A DNA stretch of 64,000 bases from Candidatus Gastranaerophilales bacterium (GTDB lineage: Bacteria > Cyanobacteriota > Vampirovibrionia > Gastranaerophilales > Gastranaerophilaceae), in NCBI GenBank assembly GCA_944325595.1, contig CALVAQ010000002.1, positions 1 through 64,000 of the forward strand. Reading direction: 5' to 3'. The notes beneath the pieces are model-generated. The model saw only the letters and a list, made by a program, of their open reading frames with translations, had not been told where the DNA came from and made no database searches. How positions within the stretch are numbered: the stretch's first letter is position 1; the number at the start of each line of letters is the position of its first letter. This document shows positions 33,502 to 41,777 of the stretch, piece after piece. The translations under genes were made by a program, and so were the position numbers.

Positions 33502-33729
33502 TTATTTACCGGATTTGTAATCCAGTGATGGCAAAAAGTTGTATACAGGCTTTATCCGTACCGGATAGTCAAAGCTTTTTGTGTTCAAAATATATTCAAG
33601 ATTTTTTACTGCATCATACTCTGTATGACCGTAGCCAATAAGTTTTTTTATTATACAGTTTGCAACAAATACGTTGTTTTTCTTGCTTTTATATACAAGT
33701 GCAGGGTATATAACTGCTGTTTGATTCAT
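33502..33729 (-). CDS. HicB-like small protein
   Basis: The 75-residue protein resembles the N-terminal half of HicB antitoxins: YPALVYKSKKNNVFVAN matches the first beta hairpin and LIGYGHTEYDAVKNLEYIL the helix of the partial RNase H fold. No HicA toxin is adjacent, so it may be a stand-alone regulator. A GGTGG ribosome site is just before the ATG and is preceded by a hairpin at 33738-33770. The family assignment is by pattern only. Confidence 0.55.
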   Translation of the reverse strand: MNQTAVIYPALVYKSKKNNVFVANCIIKKLIGYGHTEYDAVKNLEYILNTKSFDYPVRIKPVYNFLPSLDYKSGK

Positions 33730-33737
33730 GATTTACC

Positions 33738-33770
33738 ACCGTTTATTTCTTAGTAGAAATAACGGTTTTT
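33738..33770. terminator. Hairpin in front of the HicB-like gene
   Basis: ACCGTTTATTTCT pairs with AGAAATAACGGT (one bulge) and is followed on the plus strand by TTTTT. It could end plus-strand transcription, or, on the minus strand, fold directly upstream of the HicB-like ribosome site. Confidence 0.6.
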
Positions 33771-33902
33771 GTGTTTGATAATTTAAATGTATTTTAAATA
33801 TTTCATATTTATGAAGTATTTGCTTAATAATATTTAAAAATATAGAAAAGCAAACAGTGCTTGTGTTAAGATTTTAGAAAGCAGAAAAAACGGGTGCGGA
33901 CT

Positions 33903-34421
33903 ATGAGAGGATTAAACAAATTATTTTTGTCATTATTTACTGTATTGCTTTCGGTTAATTCATCATTTGCAGTTGATATTCCTGATTCAATGAAACAGGC
34001 AATGGCTACAGAGACTGTAGGAATGCCCAGTATGCTGCAGCTTGTTGTCTCTATGGTCGTTGTAATCGCCTTGATATACGTTACAGGCTGGATTTACAGC
34101 AAGCTCAATATAGTTAACAGAAACAATTTAAAAAAACTTGCACAAAAAGAATTTGATACAGACAGATTTACAGTATTGCAATCAATGTCATTAGGACAGC
34201 AAAGACACCTTTATTCAATTGAAATGAACGGAAAAGTTTTGCTCGTCGGCTCAACACCAAGTCATATCAATTTGATAAAAGAATTTGATAAAGATGAAGA
34301 AATACGATTAAATGAACAGTTCGAAAAGCTTTCCGATACAGAAACAAACACAAATCCGCAATCTGCAGAAAACACCAAAAGTCTGAACATTGATGAAATA
34401 TACAAAAAATATAAAAAGTAG
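33903..34421 (+). CDS. fliO: Flagellar biosynthetic protein FliO
   Basis: The 172-residue protein has a signal-like N-terminus (residues 1-24), a single strong membrane segment (LQLVVSMVVVIALIYVTGWIY) and the FliO cytoplasmic domain FTVLQSMSLGQQRHLYSIEM followed by GKVLLVGSTPSHINLI. FliO helps assemble the FliP ring of the flagellar type III export gate. FliP, FliQ and FliR are not next to it, as they usually are. A GTG at 33894 would add three residues; neither start has a good ribosome site. It begins a tight run with neuB, a HAD phosphatase, a TPR protein and lysC. Confidence 0.85.
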   Translation: MRGLNKLFLSLFTVLLSVNSSFAVDIPDSMKQAMATETVGMPSMLQLVVSMVVVIALIYVTGWIYSKLNIVNRNNLKKLAQKEFDTDRFTVLQSMSLGQQRHLYSIEMNGKVLLVGSTPSHINLIKEFDKDEEIRLNEQFEKLSDTETNTNPQSAENTKSLNIDEIYKKYKK

Positions 34422-34457
34422 CCTTTGCACAGTAAACAGGTCAAACAGGAGCACATC

Positions 34458-35345
34458 GTGAGAAAAGAAGTTATCATAGGAAACAAAAAAATATCAGATA
34501 ATGACCCTTGCTTTATCATTGCAGAAATCGGTATAAACCATAACGGTTCCGTTGATTTGGCAAAAAAAATGATAGATGAAGCGGTAATGGCAGGATGTGA
34601 TGCAGTAAAATTCCAAAAGAGAACGGTTACCAAAGTATATACACCGGAAGAGCTCGATGTGTACAGACCAAACTACTACGGCAGCACAAACAGAGACCTC
34701 AAAAACGGGCTGGAGCTTACCTATGATGACTACAAAATAATTGATGAATACTGCAAAGCAAAAAAAATTATGTGGTTTGCATCATGCTGGGACAAAGACT
34801 CTGTTGATTTTATTGAACAGTTCAATGTTCCTTGCCACAAAATTGCATCTGCACTTTTGACCGACGATGACTTGCTCTTATATATCAAAAAGCTCGGAAA
34901 ACCGATACTTCTGTCTACTGGTATGAGCACAATGGAAGAAATAAGACATGCGGTCAAACTGCTTGGCGAAGATAATCTTGTTTTGTTCCACTGCACGTCT
35001 ACATATCCGACAGACCACAATGAAATCAATCTGAGGGTTATTTTGGCTTTCAGAGAGGAATTTTCTTGTCCGATAGGATACAGCGGACATGAAAGAGGAC
35101 TTTTGCCGTCTATTTTGTCTGTCGAACTTGGAGCCGCAGCGGTAGAAAGACATATTACGGTTGACAGGACACTCTGGGGCTCCGATCAGGCAGCCAGCCT
35201 TGAACCGGAAGGTCTCAGAAGAATGGTTAGAGACATAAGAGAGGTTAAAAAGGTTCTGGGAAACGGTACAAAAGTGGTTTACGATTCGGAAATACCCGTT
35301 AAAAACAAATTGAGAAAAACCAAAAAGGTCACAGCCGATGTATAA
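34458..35345 (+). CDS. N-acetylneuraminate synthase-family protein (NeuB-like, short form)
   Basis: The family condenses phosphoenolpyruvate with a six-carbon sugar to give nine-carbon acidic sugars. Motifs include FIIAEIGINHNGSVDLAKKM, VKFQKRT, STGMSTMEEI, LFHCTSTYPT, IGYSGHERG and RHITVDRTLWGSDQAASLEPEGL. At 295 residues it ends right after the TIM barrel and lacks the C-terminal SAF (antifreeze-like) domain of standard NeuB. The GTG at 34458 has AGGAG seven bases upstream and is preferred over a TTG at 34425. The next gene overlaps by eight bases and encodes a KdsC-like phosphatase, consistent with a sugar-phosphate pathway such as KDN or related nonulosonic acids (inference). Confidence 0.88.
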   Translation: MRKEVIIGNKKISDNDPCFIIAEIGINHNGSVDLAKKMIDEAVMAGCDAVKFQKRTVTKVYTPEELDVYRPNYYGSTNRDLKNGLELTYDDYKIIDEYCKAKKIMWFASCWDKDSVDFIEQFNVPCHKIASALLTDDDLLLYIKKLGKPILLSTGMSTMEEIRHAVKLLGEDNLVLFHCTSTYPTDHNEINLRVILAFREEFSCPIGYSGHERGLLPSILSVELGAAAVERHITVDRTLWGSDQAASLEPEGLRRMVRDIREVKKVLGNGTKVVYDSEIPVKNKLRKTKKVTADV

Positions 35346-35847
35346 AACACTGGAACTTTCTTCAAAAATCAAACTCATCGTGAGTGATTTTGACGGAATT
35401 TTTACCGATAATTCCGTTTATATACTGGACGAGGAAACAAAACTTAAAAAGCTCAGCTTTAAAGATTTAATGGGGATATCGGTATGTTTGAAAAACGGAA
35501 TAAAATTTGCAATTATTTCCGGTGAGAAGTGTCCTCAAATTGATTATGTTGCAGAAAAGTTTGCACTCGAAGATATCCATCAGGGCATTAGAAACAAACT
35601 GCCTGTATTGCAGCAAATTAAGGAAAAATATTCTCTTGCTGATGATGAAATTTTGTATGTCGGTGATGATATAAACGATATTGAGTGCCTGAACAGCGTA
35701 AAATATGCAATAACAGTGCCGGAAGCTAATTACAAAGTTAAAGAAATTAAGCATCTGCAATATACAAAATCATGCGCAGGCAACGGTGCTTTCAGAGAAA
35801 TTGTAGACAACCTTGTTGAACTCAAAAATACAATCGTTCAAGTTTAG
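35338..35847 (+). CDS. KdsC/YrbI-type HAD phosphatase
   Basis: The 169-residue C0-type HAD hydrolase has the nucleophile pair Asp17 and Asp19 (LIVSDFDGIFTDNSVY), SLKD-region FKDLMGISVCLKNG, and YVGDDINDIECL for the metal-binding acids. Family members dephosphorylate KDO-8-phosphate or KDN-9-phosphate. With the NeuB-like gene overlapping it upstream, a nonulosonic-acid phosphate is the likely substrate, which is an inference. No CMP-sugar synthetase is found in the window. Confidence 0.88.
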   Translation: MYKTLELSSKIKLIVSDFDGIFTDNSVYILDEETKLKKLSFKDLMGISVCLKNGIKFAIISGEKCPQIDYVAEKFALEDIHQGIRNKLPVLQQIKEKYSLADDEILYVGDDINDIECLNSVKYAITVPEANYKVKEIKHLQYTKSCAGNGAFREIVDNLVELKNTIVQV

Positions 35848-35849
35848 TT

Positions 35850-37583
35850 ATGAAGAATAAACTTTCCAAAATCAAAGAAAATATTTCAAAAAGAATAAAA
35901 AAGCTCGATGCTTTTGTAGACAGATACAAAAGCTCCGCAGTAAATACTCAAATCCCAAATATGGCATACACAAACTGGGGAATACAGCTGGCAGACGAGG
36001 GCAGACTCGATGATGCATTGGACAAATTTTATACCGCATCGTTGATGATAAACCAGCACCCGAGTGTGTATGTAAATATCGGTATTGCCCTGATGAAGCA
36101 GCAAAAATTTGAAGAGGCAATAAAAAATTTCAGAAAAGCAATAAAGCTGGATAAATCTAACTCTAAGGCTTATGCAATGTGGGCATCATCACTTTCTGAA
36201 ATCGGCGATCTTGACGGAGCAATAAAAATATACAACATTGCCGAAAAATATGACCCGAGAGACCCGGAAACATACTTAAACTGGGGGGTCTCATTAGCAA
36301 AAGCCGGCAAAAAAATTGAAGCGGAAGAAAAACTTAGAAAATCCGCGGCACTAAATCCCCTGAACCCGATTACACCGTTTTTGTGGGGGTTAATCCTGTT
36401 TGAACAGGAAAAATATGACGAAGCAATTAACAAATTTAATCATTGCAGTACATATACAGACAATAAATATGACTCACTGTACTATACTGCGCTGTGCTAT
36501 CTGAAAAAATCAGATTACAAATCGGCTTTAGACTGTGCACAAAAAGCAAATAAAGAAGACAAAACAAATGTTGACCCATATATTATTATGGCAGACTGTT
36601 ATTTAAATACAGGAAAAAAAGATGACTGTCTTCGTTCATTTGTGGATGCTGAAAACAATGCAATTACAAATGCCAGATTTTATACAAACTGGGGTATGGC
36701 GTTACAAAAATACGGATATATAGATGAAGCAAGAGAAAAGCTATATAAAGCACTAATGATAGAACCGAATCAAGAAACAGTACTCTTCAATCTCGGTGTC
36801 AATTTTATGCTTGCAAGAGAAAATACACAGGCAGAAGAGTTTTTTTCAAAAGTTCTGGAGCTCAACCCGCAGAATCCTCAGGCGCTTTTTAACCTTGCAA
36901 CACTTGCATACAACAGACTGGATTTTGATTATGCGCTAAAAAACTATCTTGCTGCATACGATGCGGATAAAAAGAATTATGCGGTCTATTTTAATATTGC
37001 AAACTGTTATCACAGAAAAAAAGAATACTCTCAGGCAAAAGTTTATTTCAAAAAATGCATTGAATACTGTCCAAAGTTTATTCAAGCATATTTGAACTAT
37101 GCCAATTTGCTACTTGAACTCGGAGAAAATACAGAAGCAAAAAGAAAAGCCAGAGCTGCTTTTTTGCTGGATAAAGATTCATCGTATACAAATTTTGCTT
37201 ACGGTGTTGTGCTTTTGAAAATAGGTGAATACATTGAAGCAAAAGAAAAATTTGAAACAGTTTTAAAAATTGATTCCTCAAACGACATGGGATATCTTGG
37301 ATTGTGTGAAGTACATCTGAATTTGAAACAATATGACAAATGCTTTGAAAACCTATTGTCAGTTTCAAAAGAAGGAAGAAGCCTCAGAGAGTTTGATGAG
37401 CTTGAGACCAGAACATTTGCTCATATCGCAAATCCGGAAGAAAACAATGATAAAATCTCTATTGATGTCATAAATCATGCATTTGAATATTGTAATAAAA
37501 TCTTAGAGAGTTATAATAACGATAAGGTACTGGCTTTTAGAAATATTTTGTCAGAGAAGTATAATTTTGAGGCTAATCAATAG
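35850..37583 (+). CDS. Large TPR-repeat protein
   Basis: The 577-residue protein is almost wholly tetratricopeptide repeats from about residue 36 to 500, with the classic W/Y-G-A-L-P spacing (YTNWGIQLADEGRLDDAL, YVNIGIALMKQQKFEEAI, AYAMWASSLSEIGDLDGAI, LFNLGVNFMLARENTQAEEF). It has a basic N-terminus and no signal peptide. It sits two bases after the HAD gene and shares a TAGTG stop-start with lysC. A role as a scaffold in the sugar or flagellar pathway is possible from position alone. Confidence 0.88.
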   Translation: MKNKLSKIKENISKRIKKLDAFVDRYKSSAVNTQIPNMAYTNWGIQLADEGRLDDALDKFYTASLMINQHPSVYVNIGIALMKQQKFEEAIKNFRKAIKLDKSNSKAYAMWASSLSEIGDLDGAIKIYNIAEKYDPRDPETYLNWGVSLAKAGKKIEAEEKLRKSAALNPLNPITPFLWGLILFEQEKYDEAINKFNHCSTYTDNKYDSLYYTALCYLKKSDYKSALDCAQKANKEDKTNVDPYIIMADCYLNTGKKDDCLRSFVDAENNAITNARFYTNWGMALQKYGYIDEAREKLYKALMIEPNQETVLFNLGVNFMLARENTQAEEFFSKVLELNPQNPQALFNLATLAYNRLDFDYALKNYLAAYDADKKNYAVYFNIANCYHRKKEYSQAKVYFKKCIEYCPKFIQAYLNYANLLLELGENTEAKRKARAAFLLDKDSSYTNFAYGVVLLKIGEYIEAKEKFETVLKIDSSNDMGYLGLCEVHLNLKQYDKCFENLLSVSKEGRSLREFDELETRTFAHIANPEENNDKISIDVINHAFEYCNKILESYNNDKVLAFRNILSEKYNFEANQ

Positions 37584-38842
37584 TGGGAATAATCGTTCAA
37601 AAATTCGGCGGTACATCTGTCGCAGATACAGATAAAATAAAAAATGTAGCTTCAGCTGTTATTAAAGAAAAAAATAACGGAAATGATGTTATTGTAGTTG
37701 TTTCTGCAATGGGACATACTACGGATTATCTTGTAAAAATGGCTAATGAAATAACATCGAAGCCAAACTCAAGAGAACTCGACATGCTGCTTGCCACAGG
37801 AGAGCAGGTGTCTATTGCACTTTTAACAATGGCAATTCAGGCTCAAGGCTATGCCGCAGTAAGTATGAATGCAATGCAGGTTGGTATTATTACGGAATGT
37901 GTTCATTCAAAAGCAAGAATCGTTGATATAAAAACCAACAAATTGAAAGAACATCTAAACAAAGGTGAGATAGTTGTTGTTGCCGGTTTTCAGGGAGTAA
38001 CACCAGAAGGAGAAATTACCACTCTCGGCAGGGGCGGTTCTGACACCTCCGCTGTTGCGATTGCCGGTGCCCTGCATGCTGACAGATGCGACATTTATAC
38101 AGACGTGGAAGGTGTATATACAACAGACCCGAGAATTGTTCCCAGAGCTACGAAATTAAAAGAAATTTCTTATGAAGAAATGCTGGAACTTGCATATGTC
38201 GGAGCAAACGTATTGCATCCCCGCTCTGTAGAAACAGCAAAACAGTATCATGTACCTCTGCGTGTTCGCAGTACCTTCAAATTAGACGATTTAGGCACTT
38301 ATATTATAGGAGTTGATGAAATGGAAATAAACAAACCGGTAGCAGGTGTTGCATCTGATTTGTCTCAGGTAAGAATTGTTATAACAGATGTTCCTGACAG
38401 ACCCGGTAATGCCGCAAAAATATTTGAACTTCTCTCAGAAGCCGATATAAGCGTTGACATGATTATCCAATCATACGGCCGCAATGATGACACAAACGAT
38501 ATTGCCTTTACCGTCGGAAAAGCAGACTACGATAAAACAATGGAAATTGTCAAAAAAGCAATAAAAGAAATCAATGCGACAAATGTTCTTGTTGACGAAG
38601 ATATTGCCAAAGTTTCTATTGTCGGGGCAGGCATGGTTGACAGACCGGGTATTGCCGCATCAATGTTTAAGGCTCTTGCAGAGGCGGGAATCAACATAAA
38701 AATGATTTCAACAAGTGAAATTAAAATCAGCTGTCTTGTAGAAAAAGACCAGTCAAATGAAGCAATAAAAGCACTTCACAGCGCATTTCATCTTGACTCA
38801 AAAGAAGAAGCTGTTGTTATGGGCGATTTGCCTAATCTATAA
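37583..38842 (+). CDS. lysC: Aspartate kinase
   Basis: The 419-residue enzyme makes aspartyl phosphate, the first step to lysine, threonine and methionine. The N-terminal kinase site IIVQKFGGTSVADTDKI, the FQGVTPEGEITTLGRGGSDTSAVAIA loop pieces and YTDVEGVYTTDPR are clear. Two C-terminal ACT domains (about 265-340 and 345-415) would sense the end products. Cyanobacterial relatives often have four ACT domains, so this is the shorter common form. It starts with a GTG that overlaps the TPR stop codon by one base. Confidence 0.95.
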   Translation: MGIIVQKFGGTSVADTDKIKNVASAVIKEKNNGNDVIVVVSAMGHTTDYLVKMANEITSKPNSRELDMLLATGEQVSIALLTMAIQAQGYAAVSMNAMQVGIITECVHSKARIVDIKTNKLKEHLNKGEIVVVAGFQGVTPEGEITTLGRGGSDTSAVAIAGALHADRCDIYTDVEGVYTTDPRIVPRATKLKEISYEEMLELAYVGANVLHPRSVETAKQYHVPLRVRSTFKLDDLGTYIIGVDEMEINKPVAGVASDLSQVRIVITDVPDRPGNAAKIFELLSEADISVDMIIQSYGRNDDTNDIAFTVGKADYDKTMEIVKKAIKEINATNVLVDEDIAKVSIVGAGMVDRPGIAASMFKALAEAGINIKMISTSEIKISCLVEKDQSNEAIKALHSAFHLDSKEEAVVMGDLPNL

Positions 38843-38847
38843 GTTTT

Positions 38848-38880
38848 TTAAGCACTTTGCATTTTTTGTAAAGTGCTTAA
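38848..38880 (+). terminator. Hairpin after lysC
   Basis: TTAAGCACTTT pairs perfectly with AAAGTGCTTAA. The following TATTTATTAATTTTT is only a loose U-tract, but this is the probable end of the fliO-to-lysC unit. Confidence 0.6.
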
Positions 38881-38941
38881 TATTTATTAATTTTTCAAAA
38901 GAAATTAACAAATTTTTCAATTTACGGGTATTTGGAATCGT

Positions 38942-39799
38942 ATGCAAATGTTAATAGACAAAGAGCAAAACTCAAAAGACAAGATAGTTAAACCGGATTT
39001 TTCAACAAAAACCGGTCGAGAGTTTCTTGCGTTTTATCTTCAAACAAAGTTCAAACAAATTTTGCAATACGACAAAAAGACTCAAACTCCCATATTCAAA
39101 GAAATTAATCCAAACTTTATTTCAAAGTTTTCAAGAAGACTCATTGAAAACCCCCACAAAAAATTTCTCATCGGTGTGAGCGGAGAATCTGCCAGCGGCA
39201 AAACAACTATATGTAAACAAATAAAAAAGACCAGCAATGATTTGAAATTTCCGCTTGAATATTTGAGTATTGACAATTATTTTAACGATATATCTGATTT
39301 AATCAAAAAATACGGAACATTTGATGCGCTCAGAGATAACGGTTATGATGTTGATTCTCCTGAAAGTTTCCAGCTTGAACTTCTTAAAGAGGATTTGACA
39401 AAACTTTCTAACGGCGAAGACATAAAAGCGCCTGAATACTTAATCAACGGTACAGGTATCAGCGTTCCGAATTCTATTCCGATAAAATCCGAAAAATTTA
39501 TACTTGTTGAAGGCATGGCTGCTATGTATAAAGACATCAAAGATTTGTTTGATGTAAAAATATACATAGATATTGACCCCAAAATCCAGAAAAAATGGTT
39601 TATGGAACGTGCTGCAAAAAGAAATCAAGATCAGGAAAATGCATTAAAACACTGGAAATATGTTGGCGATGCCGCTGAAAAATACATCAGACCGGCAAAA
39701 GGTGATGCGGATATTATCATAAACGGTGCATCTTCTCTTGGGTATTTTTCACAAATTATTGAATTTATTCACGCAGCTACAAATTGCTTTATATCTTAG
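38942..39799 (+). CDS. Uridine-kinase/phosphoribulokinase-like P-loop protein (paralogue 1)
   Basis: The 285-residue protein has a Walker A motif G81-ESAS-G86-K87-T88 (FLIGVSGESASGKTTICKQ), a conserved LSIDNYFNDIS that matches the acceptor-binding loop of uridine kinases, and KYIRPAKGDADIIINGAS near the C-terminus. It is paralogous to the protein at 60148, which has the same length and motifs. An N-terminal 70-residue extension precedes the kinase domain. The substrate is unknown; uridine, another nucleoside or pantothenate-like acceptors are possible. The ATG has no good ribosome site. Confidence 0.8.
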   Translation: MQMLIDKEQNSKDKIVKPDFSTKTGREFLAFYLQTKFKQILQYDKKTQTPIFKEINPNFISKFSRRLIENPHKKFLIGVSGESASGKTTICKQIKKTSNDLKFPLEYLSIDNYFNDISDLIKKYGTFDALRDNGYDVDSPESFQLELLKEDLTKLSNGEDIKAPEYLINGTGISVPNSIPIKSEKFILVEGMAAMYKDIKDLFDVKIYIDIDPKIQKKWFMERAAKRNQDQENALKHWKYVGDAAEKYIRPAKGDADIIINGASSLGYFSQIIEFIHAATNCFIS

Positions 39800-39982
39800 A
39801 ATTGAATTCTAATTTCGTAATATAACTGTCTTTTTGGCAGATTATATTAAGTTTTGTAAAGCAAAATATACTTTTTATATAAAAAAGAAGCAATTTTTAT
39901 ATGAAAAAATTTTTTATATAAGTACGAGAGATAATTAAGAGAGAACAAAACAAGAGAGTAGAAAACCACAGGAGGAAACTTT

Positions 39983-40171
39983 ATGTCAAGAGTACTTATT
40001 TCTATGCCGGAAAAATTTTTGGATGAAATCGATCAAGTTGCAGAAACAGAAAATCGTTCAAGAAGCGAACTCATTCGTGAAGCTCTAAGAACATACATCC
40101 ACAGAAATAAAGTCAGAGAAAATACACTGGCTGCAAAAAATGCAACAATTCTGGAAGCATTACTTGACTAA
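39983..40171 (+). CDS. Ribbon-helix-helix (CopG-family) DNA-binding protein
   Basis: The 62-residue protein reads MSRVLISMPEKFLDEIDQVA and NRSRSELIREALRTYI, a textbook ribbon-helix-helix: a beta strand then two helices. Such proteins bind DNA as dimers of dimers and are often antitoxins or plasmid regulators. No toxin gene is next to it; the downstream neighbour is convergent. A very strong AGGAGG ribosome site is present. The leader (39874-39982) is AT-rich and shares a 14-base identity with that of the 33336 gene. Confidence 0.88.
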   Translation: MSRVLISMPEKFLDEIDQVAETENRSRSELIREALRTYIHRNKVRENTLAAKNATILEALLD

Positions 40172-40290
40172 AAAAGCTTTAATTTAACAAACACCGGCTA
40201 TGAGATTTGGGGAAATTACAACAGCAAAACCGGACTAAAAATTAATTAGGCAATACTAGACTAATAGGGAATAAGGAAAAAGGGCTATAA

Positions 40291-40320
40291 AAAAGCGGTT
40301 TCATTTGAAACCGCTTTTTA
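40291..40320. terminator. Bidirectional terminator
   Basis: AAAGCGGTTTC pairs with GAAACCGCTTT around ATTT, an 11-bp perfect stem with A and T runs on both sides. It separates the ribbon-helix-helix gene from the minus-strand gene at 40338. Confidence 0.92.
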
Positions 40321-40337
40321 TTATTTATTTAACCCAA

Positions 40338-41612
40338 TTATTTTATAAAGAAATTAGGATTAAGTTGTGCATTATATCCGTTGCTCAAGGAATTGGAATT
40401 GAGCTGTGTATTGTACCCGTTGTTCTGAAAATTCGGAACAGGCATTGCTTGAGCGCTTGTTACCTGATTGCTGTATTGAGTCATATCGTATCCCATTCCG
40501 TTGAAACCGGGAACAGTCGGAATACCTGCGAAAGAGACAAACTGTTGTTGAGGTACTGCTGCTGTCTGCTGTTGAACTGCAGTTTGTGCTGCAGGTGCAG
40601 TTTGTTGAGCTTCAGAAAGAATTTTCAAAGCTGCTTCTTTTGCGGCAAGTGCATCTTTGTTTGTTGGATCTTGTGCAAGAATTTCTTCTGCCTGTTGATA
40701 TGCCAGCTGAGCAGCTTGAAGTTTTGCCTGCGGATCCTGCTCCAGCATTTGTACATATTGCTGAGTTTGTTCTTTCTGATGTTTTTCAAGTTCGCTCGGT
40801 CCGACTACTTTCTTTGTCAAACGACCGGCAAGAGAACAACCGACCATACCGCCTAAGAAGCCGCCGATAAATCCGCCGATTGCTGTACCGATACCGGGGC
40901 AAATCAGAGTACCTATTGCAGAACCGATTGCTTTACCTGCAGCATCGCCGCCTAACCATCCTGCAGTACCTGCAGCAACTTTTACTGTTGATTTACCAAG
41001 CTGTTTAAAACCAGCACCTGCACCCAGCTGACTGAATGTCGGAACGACATTAGTCAAAAGTTCTACGCCACCGTCGATTGCCATCATCATTCCTGCGCCG
41101 GATTTTTTGAGAGCCTGACCGAAACCGCTTGAACGTAATGTTTTATATCCGGGAATTTTGTCCATCAATTTACCGAATGTACCTGTAGGTTCAGCTACTG
41201 TAGTTTTGGTAAATAAATTTCCGTAATCTTTTGTAACTCTGTCGATACCGGATTTTATTGCTTCGCTTCTTGTATAATTATATCTAGATTTTACTCTGTT
41301 TAATGTTTCGGCAAATTTCCAACCTTCAACTGTTTTTGCTTTTCTTGCAGCTTTAAAAGCTTCTTTTTCTGCGCCGACATAACCGTTATTTCTAAAGGTT
41401 GAATAAGCTTCAATACCGCCGAAAAGCGCCATAAATGGAAGTGTGCTTTTTACTTCCTGACCAATAGTCATTTTATTGTCAAAAGACATCGGCTGTCCGT
41501 TTATAAATCTAACCAGATTTTCCATATCATTTTGATGCAGTACAGCATTTGTACTTACTGCGCTGTAAAGAGGTGTGTATGAATTTGAATAACCTGAAAT
41601 ACTGCTAACCAT
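40338..41612 (-). CDS. Glycine-zipper, Q/N-rich hypothetical protein
   Basis: The 424-residue protein has a Ser/Tyr-rich N-terminus (MVSSISGYSNSYTPL), a basic helical region (80-170), then a glycine-zipper block at about 213-264 (GGDAAGKAIGSAIGTLICPG, GGFIGGFLGGMVG) of the type found in membrane-inserting or pore-like proteins. After it come an Ala/Gln-rich helix (270-355) and a Gln/Asn-rich tail (356-424) with an imperfect repeat of NGYNTQLNSN and NGYNAQLNPN. No signal peptide. No family is recognised; the layout suggests a membrane-associated structural or secreted protein of this lineage. Confidence 0.75.
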   Translation of the reverse strand: MVSSISGYSNSYTPLYSAVSTNAVLHQNDMENLVRFINGQPMSFDNKMTIGQEVKSTLPFMALFGGIEAYSTFRNNGYVGAEKEAFKAARKAKTVEGWKFAETLNRVKSRYNYTRSEAIKSGIDRVTKDYGNLFTKTTVAEPTGTFGKLMDKIPGYKTLRSSGFGQALKKSGAGMMMAIDGGVELLTNVVPTFSQLGAGAGFKQLGKSTVKVAAGTAGWLGGDAAGKAIGSAIGTLICPGIGTAIGGFIGGFLGGMVGCSLAGRLTKKVVGPSELEKHQKEQTQQYVQMLEQDPQAKLQAAQLAYQQAEEILAQDPTNKDALAAKEAALKILSEAQQTAPAAQTAVQQQTAAVPQQQFVSFAGIPTVPGFNGMGYDMTQYSNQVTSAQAMPVPNFQNNGYNTQLNSNSLSNGYNAQLNPNFFIK

Positions 41613-41777
41613 ATTTTTCCTACCCGTAATAAAATATATCTAACCTTATTTATATAAAAAATTTTTCCGGCTAAAAATTTACTTTAAATTAAAATTTTGT
41701 AAACAATTCGTAACAATATATCAAATTACCCTCTTGATATGTTTTATTCTATTGTCAGAAGTGTTGAAAGTTACAGC

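Noticed and set aside
33336-33729. Toxin-antitoxin pair
   Set aside because: The HicB-like gene and the 52-residue gene are convergent, and the latter has no HicA features.
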